Translations under genes and position numbers: made by a program
In this document: piece by piece, positions 7,353 through 13,797 of the stretch
How the letters are laid out: each line of letters starts with the position of its first letter
How positions within the stretch are numbered: the stretch's first letter is position 1
Assembly: GCA_012521315.1 (NCBI GenBank)
Contig: JAAYMP010000112.1
Span: 1 to 14,917 of the forward strand
Direction of reading: 5' to 3'
Length of the DNA stretch: 14,917 bases
From: Bacillota bacterium
Lineage (GTDB): Bacteria; Bacillota; UBA4882; UBA10575
The notes under the pieces: model-generated
The model's input: only the letters and a program-made list of their open reading frames with translations
What the model was told of the DNA's origin: nothing
Database searches by the model: none

Positions 7353-9875
7353 TCAAGCCCGCACGGGCACCAGTGGAACAGGAGTAAAGATGACGTCGGT
7401 TACTACTTCAATCGGTACCGGGTTCGGGTTCCCGTCATTGACCACATCCAGAAGCACAACGGCCTTTTCCACCCGCTCGATGCCGGGACCGGACACCTCG
7501 GTGACCACCGGGAACTCCTGGACTTCAACCCCGGTTGGGGTTTGAATCGGCGCCCGGACCAGAACCGTCTCCGTCACGATCCCCGGCCCGGTCACGGAGG
7601 TTACCACCTGGAAGGGCGGGGGTGCCGGCGTTTCCCCGGTCACTTCCGCCTTCAAAACAATCGTCTGCCGGAGGAAACGGCCGTCGGGTGAGAGGGTAAA
7701 GGAGATGTTTTCAAGCTCAACCGTAACGGTAAAGGGCGTATCCGGGGTAATTCCCGGAACATTCACCAGGATGGAGAAGGGAATCTGCTCCGTCACCGAA
7801 CGGACAATCCCGTCTTCGCCAACGAAGAAGACCTGTTTGTTGATGATCCCGTCGACCAGCACCGCACCGTCGAAGATTACCCGGGCCCGCAGATCGGAGA
7901 TGGCCCCTTGCACTTCCTTAATTTTGATCGCCGGTTGGGGCAGTTCGACGACATTTTCCACGATTACCTGCTGCTGGCCGGTGACAATCCCGGCCGGCGG
8001 AACTACAATTTCCACCACGACATTGCGGACAACCGGGACCGGGATCCGTTCCCGCTGCTCGACCAGGATTTGCCGGATTCCTTCCCCGATCACCTGCTCC
8101 AGTTTGAAGAGGGAGAAATCGCCGGTCACCAGCGGAACCTGAATCGTCTCCGTCACGACCACAGTAAACAGGACAATTACTTTCTGCCGCACCGTGGTTT
8201 CGGTTTCCAAGTCAAAGAGGATCGTTTCAATCCTGGGCCGGAGCGTGACGTTTAGCCCGGGCAATGCGCCGGGGAGATCGATGAAAAGACTGAAACGCAA
8301 ATCCTCCGCTTGATGGTATTCGATATTGTCCGTCCCGATGTAAAAGATTTGCTTGTGGATCACACCCTGGATCACCACTTTATCCGGGATCACTTCCGCA
8401 ACCACATTTCGGATTTCACCGACGATCTCCCGGACCTTGAGGGCGGGGCGCTCCAAAACAAGGACTGATTCGTTCAAAATCTGCCTTTGGCCTTCCCCCA
8501 CCACCTGCTGGACTTTGAACAAAGGTCCCGTCCCGATGGCGACCCGCTCCTGGATTGCTTCGGTCGCTTTGACAAAAACCTCGACGACTACCTTCTGCCT
8601 CAATTCCGTACTGGACAATAGTTCAAAGAAAATCCCCTCGATCCTGGGGTGAACCTGAAGATCGACCCCCGGACTGACCCCGGGCAGATCCAGGAATAAA
8701 CTGAAGGGTACGTCTTCGGCTTGGTGACGGGCGTTGTTCTCCAGATCCACGAAGAAGATCTGTTTATGGGTGATTCCTTGGACGATCCCCTTGTCGGGGA
8801 TGACTTCGGTCTCAAGATCGCGAATCTCGCCCCGGATCTCATCTACTTTGAGGGCGGGGACAGTGAGCGTAACGATCTCCTCCACCAGTTCCTGCTTGAC
8901 TCCCTCGCCGACGACCCGCGGTAACAGGAGCAAAGGACCGGTTCCCAGCGCCAGGCCGACTTGGACAAACTGGGTGACTTTGACAAAGATCTCCAGAATG
9001 ATCTTCTGCTGGACAAAGAAACCGTCCGCGGTCAGGTGGAATAAGATCTTCTCGATCCTGGGCAACACCTGGACGTTCATCCCCGGTTCCGCCCCGGGGA
9101 TCTCAATAAAGGTGCTGAAAGAGACGTCTTCAGCGAAATGACGGACAATATTGTCGAGACCCACAAAGAAGATCTGTTTATGGACGACCCCTTGCACAAT
9201 GACCTTGTCTTTAATCACTTCGGCCGTGACATTGCGCACTTCGCCGGTGATATTCCGAACTTTAATGGCCGGGCTCGGCAACTGGGTGGGGCGAACCGCT
9301 TGTGGCACCCGGACCACCCGCTCGCCAATCGTCACCTCCGCTCCCTTCAACTGCTGGACGACCCCCGGATCCTTGGCCATCTCCCCTTGCTGTCCTTGCG
9401 TCCCATTCACCCGAATCCGGGTCACCTGTGGGTTAAAATCCTCCGCCCAAGCGGGTGCCGCCGGTTCGGTCGGGACTTCGCACTGAACACGGTCGGGCAT
9501 CACCAAAGTCGTCCCCGCTTCCGGTTCAAACGGAAAAGACCCGGCCAGCCCCGTCCCGGCTTTCTCTTCATCACCGCTCCCTGCGCGCCGACTACCCTCC
9601 CGGCGATCGCTTTCTCCATCTCCCGCGTTCCCGTTACCGGTACTCTTTTCTTCGTTTTCCGCTCCGACCATCTCTTTTCCCCGGCCACCACCGGCCGCGG
9701 TTTTGCTTTCTTCCGTTGCTGCCATCCCGGCCTCCTCCGGACTGGCTTTCCTGTTGCGCGTGGCCTTTTTCTTCTTTTTCCCTTTTGCTGCTTGCTCAAC
9801 TCCTGGTGATTGTTTTTCTTCTGTCATCGGCGCCAATTCCTGTTTTTCTTCTTCCCGGTTAACTTCATAATCCAT
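7353..9875 (-). CDS. Soluble protein with four SPOCS (DUF3794) domains
   Basis: An 840-residue protein with no signal or membrane helix. Residues 1-180 are a charged low-complexity arm (lysine-rich KGKKKKKATRNRK near 32, then Gly/Glu/Ser). SPOCS units follow with core HKQIF(F/Y) histidines at about 232, 370 and 507, plus a fourth, altered core NKQVFF at about 679. The gap before the fourth is 35 residues longer than the usual 137. The last 90 residues carry short repeats of the type VVTxVxGPGI. Units 1-3 match units 1-3 of the neighbouring 713-residue protein, so the two are paralogs. Start is the ATG at 9873-9875. AAAGGAGG lies 12 bases upstream, a long spacing with an out-of-frame GTG in between. 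Like SipL-type proteins it probably acts as a scaffold in the mother cell, binding partners at the forespore surface; this is inference from the domain. Confidence 0.88.
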   Translation of the reverse strand: MDYEVNREEEKQELAPMTEEKQSPGVEQAAKGKKKKKATRNRKASPEEAGMAATEESKTAAGGGRGKEMVGAENEEKSTGNGNAGDGESDRREGSRRAGSGDEEKAGTGLAGSFPFEPEAGTTLVMPDRVQCEVPTEPAAPAWAEDFNPQVTRIRVNGTQGQQGEMAKDPGVVQQLKGAEVTIGERVVRVPQAVRPTQLPSPAIKVRNITGEVRNVTAEVIKDKVIVQGVVHKQIFFVGLDNIVRHFAEDVSFSTFIEIPGAEPGMNVQVLPRIEKILFHLTADGFFVQQKIILEIFVKVTQFVQVGLALGTGPLLLLPRVVGEGVKQELVEEIVTLTVPALKVDEIRGEIRDLETEVIPDKGIVQGITHKQIFFVDLENNARHQAEDVPFSLFLDLPGVSPGVDLQVHPRIEGIFFELLSSTELRQKVVVEVFVKATEAIQERVAIGTGPLFKVQQVVGEGQRQILNESVLVLERPALKVREIVGEIRNVVAEVIPDKVVIQGVIHKQIFYIGTDNIEYHQAEDLRFSLFIDLPGALPGLNVTLRPRIETILFDLETETTVRQKVIVLFTVVVTETIQVPLVTGDFSLFKLEQVIGEGIRQILVEQRERIPVPVVRNVVVEIVVPPAGIVTGQQQVIVENVVELPQPAIKIKEVQGAISDLRARVIFDGAVLVDGIINKQVFFVGEDGIVRSVTEQIPFSILVNVPGITPDTPFTVTVELENISFTLSPDGRFLRQTIVLKAEVTGETPAPPPFQVVTSVTGPGIVTETVLVRAPIQTPTGVEVQEFPVVTEVSGPGIERVEKAVVLLDVVNDGNPNPVPIEVVTDVIFTPVPLVPVRA

Positions 9876-9906
9876 TATTCACTTTGGCCTCCTTTCTCCG
9901 ACCAAA

Positions 9907-9955
9907 TCCCCGTCCACGGGGAAAAACCGCACCGTTCCTAAACCAAAGTTTAGGA
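9907..9955 (-). promoter_or_regulatory. Two leader hairpins upstream of the 840-residue SPOCS gene
   Basis: The eight-base perfect stem TCCTAAAC/GTTTAGGA with a four-base loop covers 9936-9955. It would sit at the very 5' end of a transcript starting from the candidate promoter at 9960-9989. A second stem, TCCCCG/CGGGGA (9907-9922), lies between it and the ribosome site. Neither is followed by a convincing T run, so they look like leader structures rather than terminators. Confidence 0.45.
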
Positions 9956-9959
9956 CTAG

Positions 9960-9989
9960 TACAGTATATGCTGGTCCGCAGAAAGGTGC
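9960..9989 (-). promoter_or_regulatory. Candidate mother-cell promoter of the 840-residue SPOCS gene
   Basis: On the minus strand GCAC (9986-9989), a 15-base spacer, then CATATACTGTA (9960-9970). CATATACT matches the sigma-E -10 consensus CATACAMT at seven of eight places, though the -35 side is weak for sigma-E. The layout equals that of the paralog's promoter at 7260-7289. It is 85 bases from the start codon, leaving a structured leader. Confidence 0.45.
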
Positions 9990-10154
9990 TTTACCGTCGT
10001 CAAAAAAAGTAAAACAAGCCGCAAAAAAACCGCCCCTGATCAACAGCCCCCACCTGCTGGACCCTTCAAGCGAAGGGATCATGGAATGGGATACCGTTCA
10101 TCATGGCGGTCAGCGCGCCAAGCGCGGTCAGCGCAGTTGTGACCCGTCTTTTCG

Positions 10155-10562
10155 CTAAACCTGCTCCTGTACCAGTTGGGCTTCCTGAGCGAAAAACACC
10201 TCCGGTCCTTCCAGTTCAACGTTTCTTTCCTGGAGCCATTTCCCAAGACGCCCGGGCGTACTGCCGATGATCTCAAAGAACAGCTCCAACGCCTGCCGGG
10301 CGCCCTCCTGTTCCGGATTACGCTCAGTCCTGTTATTTAAGCGGATTCTCTTATATGTCTTTAATGCATAAACGCACGCCTTTTCCACGCCGGAATCTTC
10401 AACCAGCTCAATCAGTCTGGTGTACTCCTTCCGGCGGGCTTCGGCGTGCGTTCTCCAGAAAAAAGGATCGTTCGTCCGTTCGCTTGCGAGAAGATCTTGC
10501 TTGGCCAGGCTTTTAAAGCGCTTCAAAGCCCGGATCAGATCTTCTCCTTCCACTTGACACAT
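10155..10562 (-). CDS. Hypothetical protein, 135 residues
   Basis: I do not recognise this protein. It is charged and largely helical with no membrane segment: MCQVEGEDLIRALKRFKSLA at the start, two helices rich in Arg/Lys/Glu up to about residue 75, then a second helical half with GARQALELFFEIIGSTPGRL (about 87-106) and a tail ending AQLVQEQV. The ATG has GGAGG about ten bases upstream, and the strand and codon use agree with its neighbours, so it is probably a real gene. It lies between the 71-residue gene and the SPOCS pair, about 65 bases from the former. No clear terminator separates it from the 840-residue gene. A sporulation role is possible by position only. Confidence 0.7.
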   Translation of the reverse strand: MCQVEGEDLIRALKRFKSLAKQDLLASERTNDPFFWRTHAEARRKEYTRLIELVEDSGVEKACVYALKTYKRIRLNNRTERNPEQEGARQALELFFEIIGSTPGRLGKWLQERNVELEGPEVFFAQEAQLVQEQV

Positions 10563-10626
10563 GGCGCATCTCCTCCTTAAAATTTAATCTTTCTTGGTCC
10601 GGACTTTTGCTCCCCTCCTTTCTCCT

Positions 10627-10842
10627 TCATTTCCGCTCTGGTGTCGTCAGATCGAAGACGTAATAGGCTTGGTCATCAAACTCCATCCGGTAGCAGGAGC
10701 ATGGGAAGCCGTTCTGCTTGAAAATACCGATCAACTCGGCCTCCCCGGCCAAAATCTTCTCCCGAATCACTTGGTCGGTTAACTCCTTTTGTCCGGCTTG
10801 GGCATCCTTCTTTTTCACGGGAAAAGGGATAATCTCTCCCAC
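10627..10842 (-). CDS. Small hypothetical protein, 71 residues
   Basis: Reading from the GTG at 10840-10842 the product begins MGEIIPFPVKKKDAQAGQKE. It continues with a helical region and a compact end containing FKQNGFPCSCYRMEFDDQAY, then VFDLTTPERK. I prefer this start because GGGAGG lies eight bases before it. An in-frame GTG at 10870-10872 would add ten residues but has no ribosome site and nearly touches the MgtC stop. The Cys-x-Cys and aromatic residues suggest a small folded domain; no family is recognised. It follows the MgtC-type gene closely and is probably cotranscribed with it. Confidence 0.65.
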   Translation of the reverse strand: MGEIIPFPVKKKDAQAGQKELTDQVIREKILAGEAELIGIFKQNGFPCSCYRMEFDDQAYYVFDLTTPERK

Positions 10843-10875
10843 TACGCTTTCCTCCCTTTTTTCAACAGCCACCCG

Positions 10876-11520
10876 TTAATTCCATTCTACGCTGTAGACC
10901 CCCGGCAATAAACTTATTTCTTCAATAATTTTTTCCTTATCGATATTATGTCCTCTGATTTGCAGAGAAATATGGGCAATTTTGTTTTCGCTATTAATCT
11001 TCATCTGAATTTTTTTGATATTGATCCCATGGTTGCCAAAGATTTGCGTAAAAGCAGACAACATTCCTGGTTGGTCCGCTACTTCCACCCGGACGCGGAC
11101 CGCGGAAAAATCTTTTATTTTCAGCTCAAGATCATCCAGGAGAACCAGCACCAGGAAGGCAACAATGGTGGCGGCCACCGCCGCTAGATATAAAGCGGTT
11201 CCGCAGGCTAAACCGATTCCGGCGACCACCCAAAGACTGGCGGCCGTCGTCAAGCCACGAATGCTGGTTCCCTCCCGTAAAATGTTCCCGGCCCCCAGAA
11301 AACCGATCCCGCTAACCACCTGAGCGGCCAACCGGGCCGGATCCCGCGCAGTCACCCCCGAAAAACCATAGATTGAAATGAGCATCATGAGGCAGGAACC
11401 CAGGGCGACCAAAATATGGGTCCGCAAACCGGCCGGACGACCTTGTTTTTCCCGCTCCCAACCGATAATCGAACCGAGGAGCGTGGCCACTGTCAAACGC
11501 ACTAAAAACTCATAGTTAAT
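10876..11520 (-). CDS. MgtC/SapB-family membrane protein with C-terminal ACT-like domain
   Basis: An integral membrane protein of the MgtC/SapB family, linked in other bacteria to magnesium stress, membrane potential and survival in the host. The first half carries the family signatures: LVRLTVATLLGSIIGWERE at the N-terminus, then GRPAGLRTHILVALGS, a segment with GIGFLGAGNILREG, and IRGLTTAASLWVVAGIGLA, giving four or five membrane spans. The last 80 residues (VRVRVEVADQPGMLSAFTQI, then INIKKI) look like an ACT-type fold, as in the longer members. Start choice: GGGGAGG lies six bases before an ATT codon (11518-11520), which places the start where family members normally begin. The in-frame ATG at 11599-11601 and TTG at 11614-11616 lack ribosome sites and overlap the likely promoter. 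An ATT start is rare and should be treated as probable. Confidence 0.82.
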   Translation of the reverse strand: MNYEFLVRLTVATLLGSIIGWEREKQGRPAGLRTHILVALGSCLMMLISIYGFSGVTARDPARLAAQVVSGIGFLGAGNILREGTSIRGLTTAASLWVVAGIGLACGTALYLAAVAATIVAFLVLVLLDDLELKIKDFSAVRVRVEVADQPGMLSAFTQIFGNHGINIKKIQMKINSENKIAHISLQIRGHNIDKEKIIEEISLLPGVYSVEWN

Positions 11521-11599
11521 CTTTACCCTCCCCTTTCCACTGATGATCCAGACAAATGGCCACGGGAGAGAATCCCGTTTCTTCCGGTCTCTATAGTTC

Positions 11600-11605
11600 A
11601 TTATA
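11600..11605 (-). promoter_or_regulatory. Candidate -10 box upstream of the MgtC-type gene
   Basis: A perfect TATAAT on the minus strand about 80 bases before the ATT start. No good -35 is visible at the proper distance, so confidence is modest. It follows the terminator of the zinc-ribbon gene, where a promoter is expected. Confidence 0.35.
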
Positions 11606-11622
11606 TTAAGGCTCAATACATA

Positions 11623-11648
11623 AACAGCCGCCCAAAAAGGCAGCTGTT
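11623..11648 (-). terminator. Terminator-like hairpin after the zinc-ribbon gene
   Basis: The ten-base stem AACAGCTGCC/GGCGGCTGTT on the minus strand, with one G-T wobble, has a six-base loop. The following bases are T-rich but interrupted. It lies nine bases after the stop codon. Confidence 0.65.
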
Positions 11649-11656
11649 ATCCGCGT

Positions 11657-12040
11657 TTAGAATTTGGTTAAATTGGCCGATCCGCAATGGGGACAACGTT
11701 CCGCCTCCCAGTCCACCGTATCATGGCAGCGTAAACACTCGCGCTTGACCGATTGGTGGCAATAGGGGCAAAACGCCAGCACATTATGGATCTTCTTGCC
11801 ACAGTGGGGACACTTCACCAGTCCCCCTTTGGGCCTCGTGAGCAAGTACAGGAGGAAGATAAGGGCCAAGGTTATGATCGAACCGGCAAACCCGGCGGCA
11901 AAAACGGCAATCACGGGAATAAAAGTCCACATAAACCAGGCATAATCCCGGGCGCGCGCGTCTTGATAGAGAAAAAACATGATCCCGCCGGTTAGCATTA
12001 GTTTTATAATCAACAGCACAACGGCAGTCTCGTTCACCAA
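11657..12040 (-). CDS. Two-helix membrane protein with double zinc ribbon
   Basis: A 127-residue protein. Two hydrophobic helices (about 6-21 and 32-66, the second long enough to count as one or two spans) precede TRPKGGL and two zinc ribbons. The first has CPHC and CPYC pairs within KCPHCGKKIHNVLAFCPYC; the second has CLRC and CPHC pairs near the C-terminus. Such zinc ribbons after membrane helices occur in many uncharacterised Firmicute proteins; the role is unknown. The start is TTG (12038-12040), with GTG directly after it; GGAGG lies six or nine bases upstream respectively. Basic residues after the second helix suggest that the ribbons face the cytoplasm. It follows the methionine gamma-lyase family gene by 41 bases and ends at a hairpin. 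Confidence 0.72.
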   Translation of the reverse strand: MVNETAVVLLIIKLMLTGGIMFFLYQDARARDYAWFMWTFIPVIAVFAAGFAGSIITLALIFLLYLLTRPKGGLVKCPHCGKKIHNVLAFCPYCHQSVKRECLRCHDTVDWEAERCPHCGSANLTKF

Positions 12041-12081
12041 ATCACTCCTCCCGGGAATTGTATTATATATTCCCGTTCAAC

Positions 12082-13344
12082 CTACCGTTTCCTGCCGCCA
12101 AGATCATTTTTTAACTCCTTTAAGATGGAAGCCAAGCCGATCTTGGCGTGGAGGTAGGAAAGGCTTCCCTGAAAATAGAGGCTATACGGGGGTTTAAAGG
12201 GGGCGTCGGCCGTTAACTCGCTGGTTGCGCCATTGATAAAGGTCCCGGCGGCCATAACCACCCGCTCCTGGTAACCGGGCATTTCGGCCGGCTCCGGGGT
12301 TAAAAAACTGTCGACCGGCGAGATCGCTTGTATACACCGGCAGACCGTCAGGAGCCATTCGGCGGTGCGGAGGTCAATCCGTTGGATCACATCGGTCCGC
12401 TGTTCCGTCGCCGTCGGTGCGACCACAAACCCCAGTTCGGCAAAGACCCAGGCAAAGAGGGCCGCCGCTTTTAACATTTCATAAACGCGGTGGGGGGCAT
12501 CGAAAAGGCCCTGGAAAAACAGGCGCAGATTCATCAAGGAAGGGCCAACCTCCCCGCCCAGACCAGGGGCATAGAGCCGCGCCGCCACCAGGTCAATCAG
12601 TTCTTTTTTCCCCGCCAGGTAACCGCCGGAGGGGACCCAACCGCCCCCCGGATTTTTAATCAACGACCCGGCGATCAGGTCGGCACCCGCCGCCAGAGGT
12701 TCTTCCTGCTCAACAAATTCCCCGTAACAATTATCCACGAAAATAACGGGCGGTTTTGGCAACCGGCGTAACGCCGCAAAGACCGGCGCCAATTGCCCGA
12801 TCGTAAAGGAACGCCGGTTCTCGTAACCGCAGGACCGCTGGAAAGCCACCATCCGGGTCCGGGCGGTTAGGGCATCGAGCAGGCGTTCCTGGTCGATCTC
12901 TCCCTCCGGCCGGAGGGGAATGACCTTGATCTTGACCCCGTATTCCTGAAGGTTTCCCGGCCGGTTTCCTTCAAGCCCACAGACGGTGCGCAGGGTGGCG
13001 TAGGGCAGACCAGTGGCAAAGATCAACTCGTCTCCGGGACGCAGGAGGCCGGAGAGCCCAAGGTTGATGGCGTGGGTTCCGGAGACGATCTGCTGGCGGA
13101 CTAATGCCGCCTCCGCCCCAAAAGCACGGGCAAAGACCCGTTCCAGCGTTTCCCGGCCAACGTCGCCGTAACCGTAGCCGGTTGAAGTGGTAAAATGGTG
13201 GGTCCCGACCCGCTCGGCCTTGAAGGCCGTCAGTACCTTTTCTTGGTTGAAAAGGGCAACCTCCTCGAAGCCGGCAAAAACCGGAGCCAAACTTGCTTCC
13301 GCCTCTTTAATGAGGTCCAATCCTGATGTTTTAGTGATCGACAA
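12082..13344 (-). CDS. PLP enzyme of the methionine gamma-lyase / aluminium-resistance family
   Basis: A 420-residue fold-type I PLP enzyme of the family annotated as methionine gamma-lyase or cystathionine beta-lyase involved in aluminium resistance (B. subtilis YnbB type). It would cleave sulfur amino acids, but the true substrate is not established. Visible features: the N-terminal GYGYGDVGRETLERVFARAF (about 57-76); the substrate loop QIVSGTHAI; the cofactor aspartate region VIFVDNCYGEFVE; and the Schiff-base lysine Lys230 in GSLIKNPGGGWVPSGGYLAG. Length is normal for the family. The start is TTG (13342-13344) with AAAGGGGG about nine bases before it. It lies downstream of hfq, as its relative does near hfq and miaA in B. 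subtilis, although hflX and glnRA are absent here. Confidence 0.88.
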   Translation of the reverse strand: MSITKTSGLDLIKEAEASLAPVFAGFEEVALFNQEKVLTAFKAERVGTHHFTTSTGYGYGDVGRETLERVFARAFGAEAALVRQQIVSGTHAINLGLSGLLRPGDELIFATGLPYATLRTVCGLEGNRPGNLQEYGVKIKVIPLRPEGEIDQERLLDALTARTRMVAFQRSCGYENRRSFTIGQLAPVFAALRRLPKPPVIFVDNCYGEFVEQEEPLAAGADLIAGSLIKNPGGGWVPSGGYLAGKKELIDLVAARLYAPGLGGEVGPSLMNLRLFFQGLFDAPHRVYEMLKAAALFAWVFAELGFVVAPTATEQRTDVIQRIDLRTAEWLLTVCRCIQAISPVDSFLTPEPAEMPGYQERVVMAAGTFINGATSELTADAPFKPPYSLYFQGSLSYLHAKIGLASILKELKNDLGGRKR

Positions 13345-13380
13345 AGAAGCGTGCCCCCTTTACTCCATCCAGACACATTA

Positions 13381-13409
13381 AAAAAGGGCAGGCTAAGCCA
13401 CCCCTTTTT
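13381..13409 (-). terminator. Intrinsic terminator after hfq
   Basis: On the minus strand AAAAAGGG pairs with CCCTTTTT around a small GT/TG bubble and an inner GGC/GCC stem with a TTA loop, followed by T residues. It lies about 90 bases past the hfq stop and before the next gene's ribosome site. Confidence 0.75.
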
Positions 13410-13472
13410 CCCCCTTTTTTCAAACGTTGGAACGCAAAATTACCGTTTTCCGCTTTGGCGAAACTGCGCCGT

Positions 13473-13491
13473 CGCCAACTGGCCGTTGGCG
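13473..13491 (-). other. Short perfect hairpin directly after hfq
   Basis: The seven-base stem CGCCAAC/GTTGGCG with a five-base loop begins six bases beyond the hfq stop. There is no T run, so it is not a standard terminator. It could protect the 3' end or be chance in GC-rich DNA. Confidence 0.35.
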
Positions 13492-13497
13492 CGCCGT

Positions 13498-13743
13498 TTA
13501 CTCTTCCTCTTTCGGGTCACCACTAAACTCCCGCAACGGCCGGGACGGAATGATTGTTGAAATGGCGTGTTTATAGATGAGTTCCGGTTTACCCTCGCTG
13601 TCCATGATCAAGGTAAAGTTATCAAATCCCTTGATCAAACCCCGGACTTGGAAACCATTCACCAAGTAAACAGTGACCGGAACACTCTCTTTCCGTACCT
13701 GGTTCAAAAATCCATCCTGCAAATTGATGACGGGCTTAGTCAT
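13498..13743 (-). CDS. hfq: RNA chaperone Hfq
   Basis: An 81-residue Hfq. It forms a hexameric ring that binds small RNAs and mRNAs. The Sm1 motif spans NLQDGFLNQVRKESVPVTVY to GFQVRGLIKGFDNFTLIM, with the conserved Gln and Asp at the start. Sm2 is the segment around YKHAIST. The C-terminal arm is short and acidic (DPKEEE), as in Firmicutes, where Hfq is often not essential for sRNA action. The start is the ATG at 13741-13743 with GGAGGTGG six bases upstream; an upstream in-frame extension to 13794 lacks support. It lies 54 bases after miaA, the usual order. Confidence 0.97.
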   Translation of the reverse strand: MTKPVINLQDGFLNQVRKESVPVTVYLVNGFQVRGLIKGFDNFTLIMDSEGKPELIYKHAISTIIPSRPLREFSGDPKEEE

Positions 13744-13797
13744 AACATTCCACCTCCATAATATAACAACAAACCCTTTTCCCAAAAAAACCAATAA

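Noticed and set aside
9138..9809. Plus-strand open frame of 223 codons opposite the start of the 840-residue gene
   Set aside because: It overlaps the first SPOCS unit and charged arm in antisense. The Arg/Pro/Phe-rich product matches no family pattern, and the minus-strand reading is conserved with the paralog.
10003..10034. Terminator among the A-rich runs upstream of the 840-residue SPOCS gene
   Set aside because: The GC-rich pieces beside the A runs are direct rather than inverted copies, so no stable stem forms next to a T run.
13744..13794. Seventeen-residue N-terminal extension of Hfq
   Set aside because: The extension does not resemble Hfq, and the ATG at 13741-13743 has a strong ribosome site that lies inside the supposed extension.
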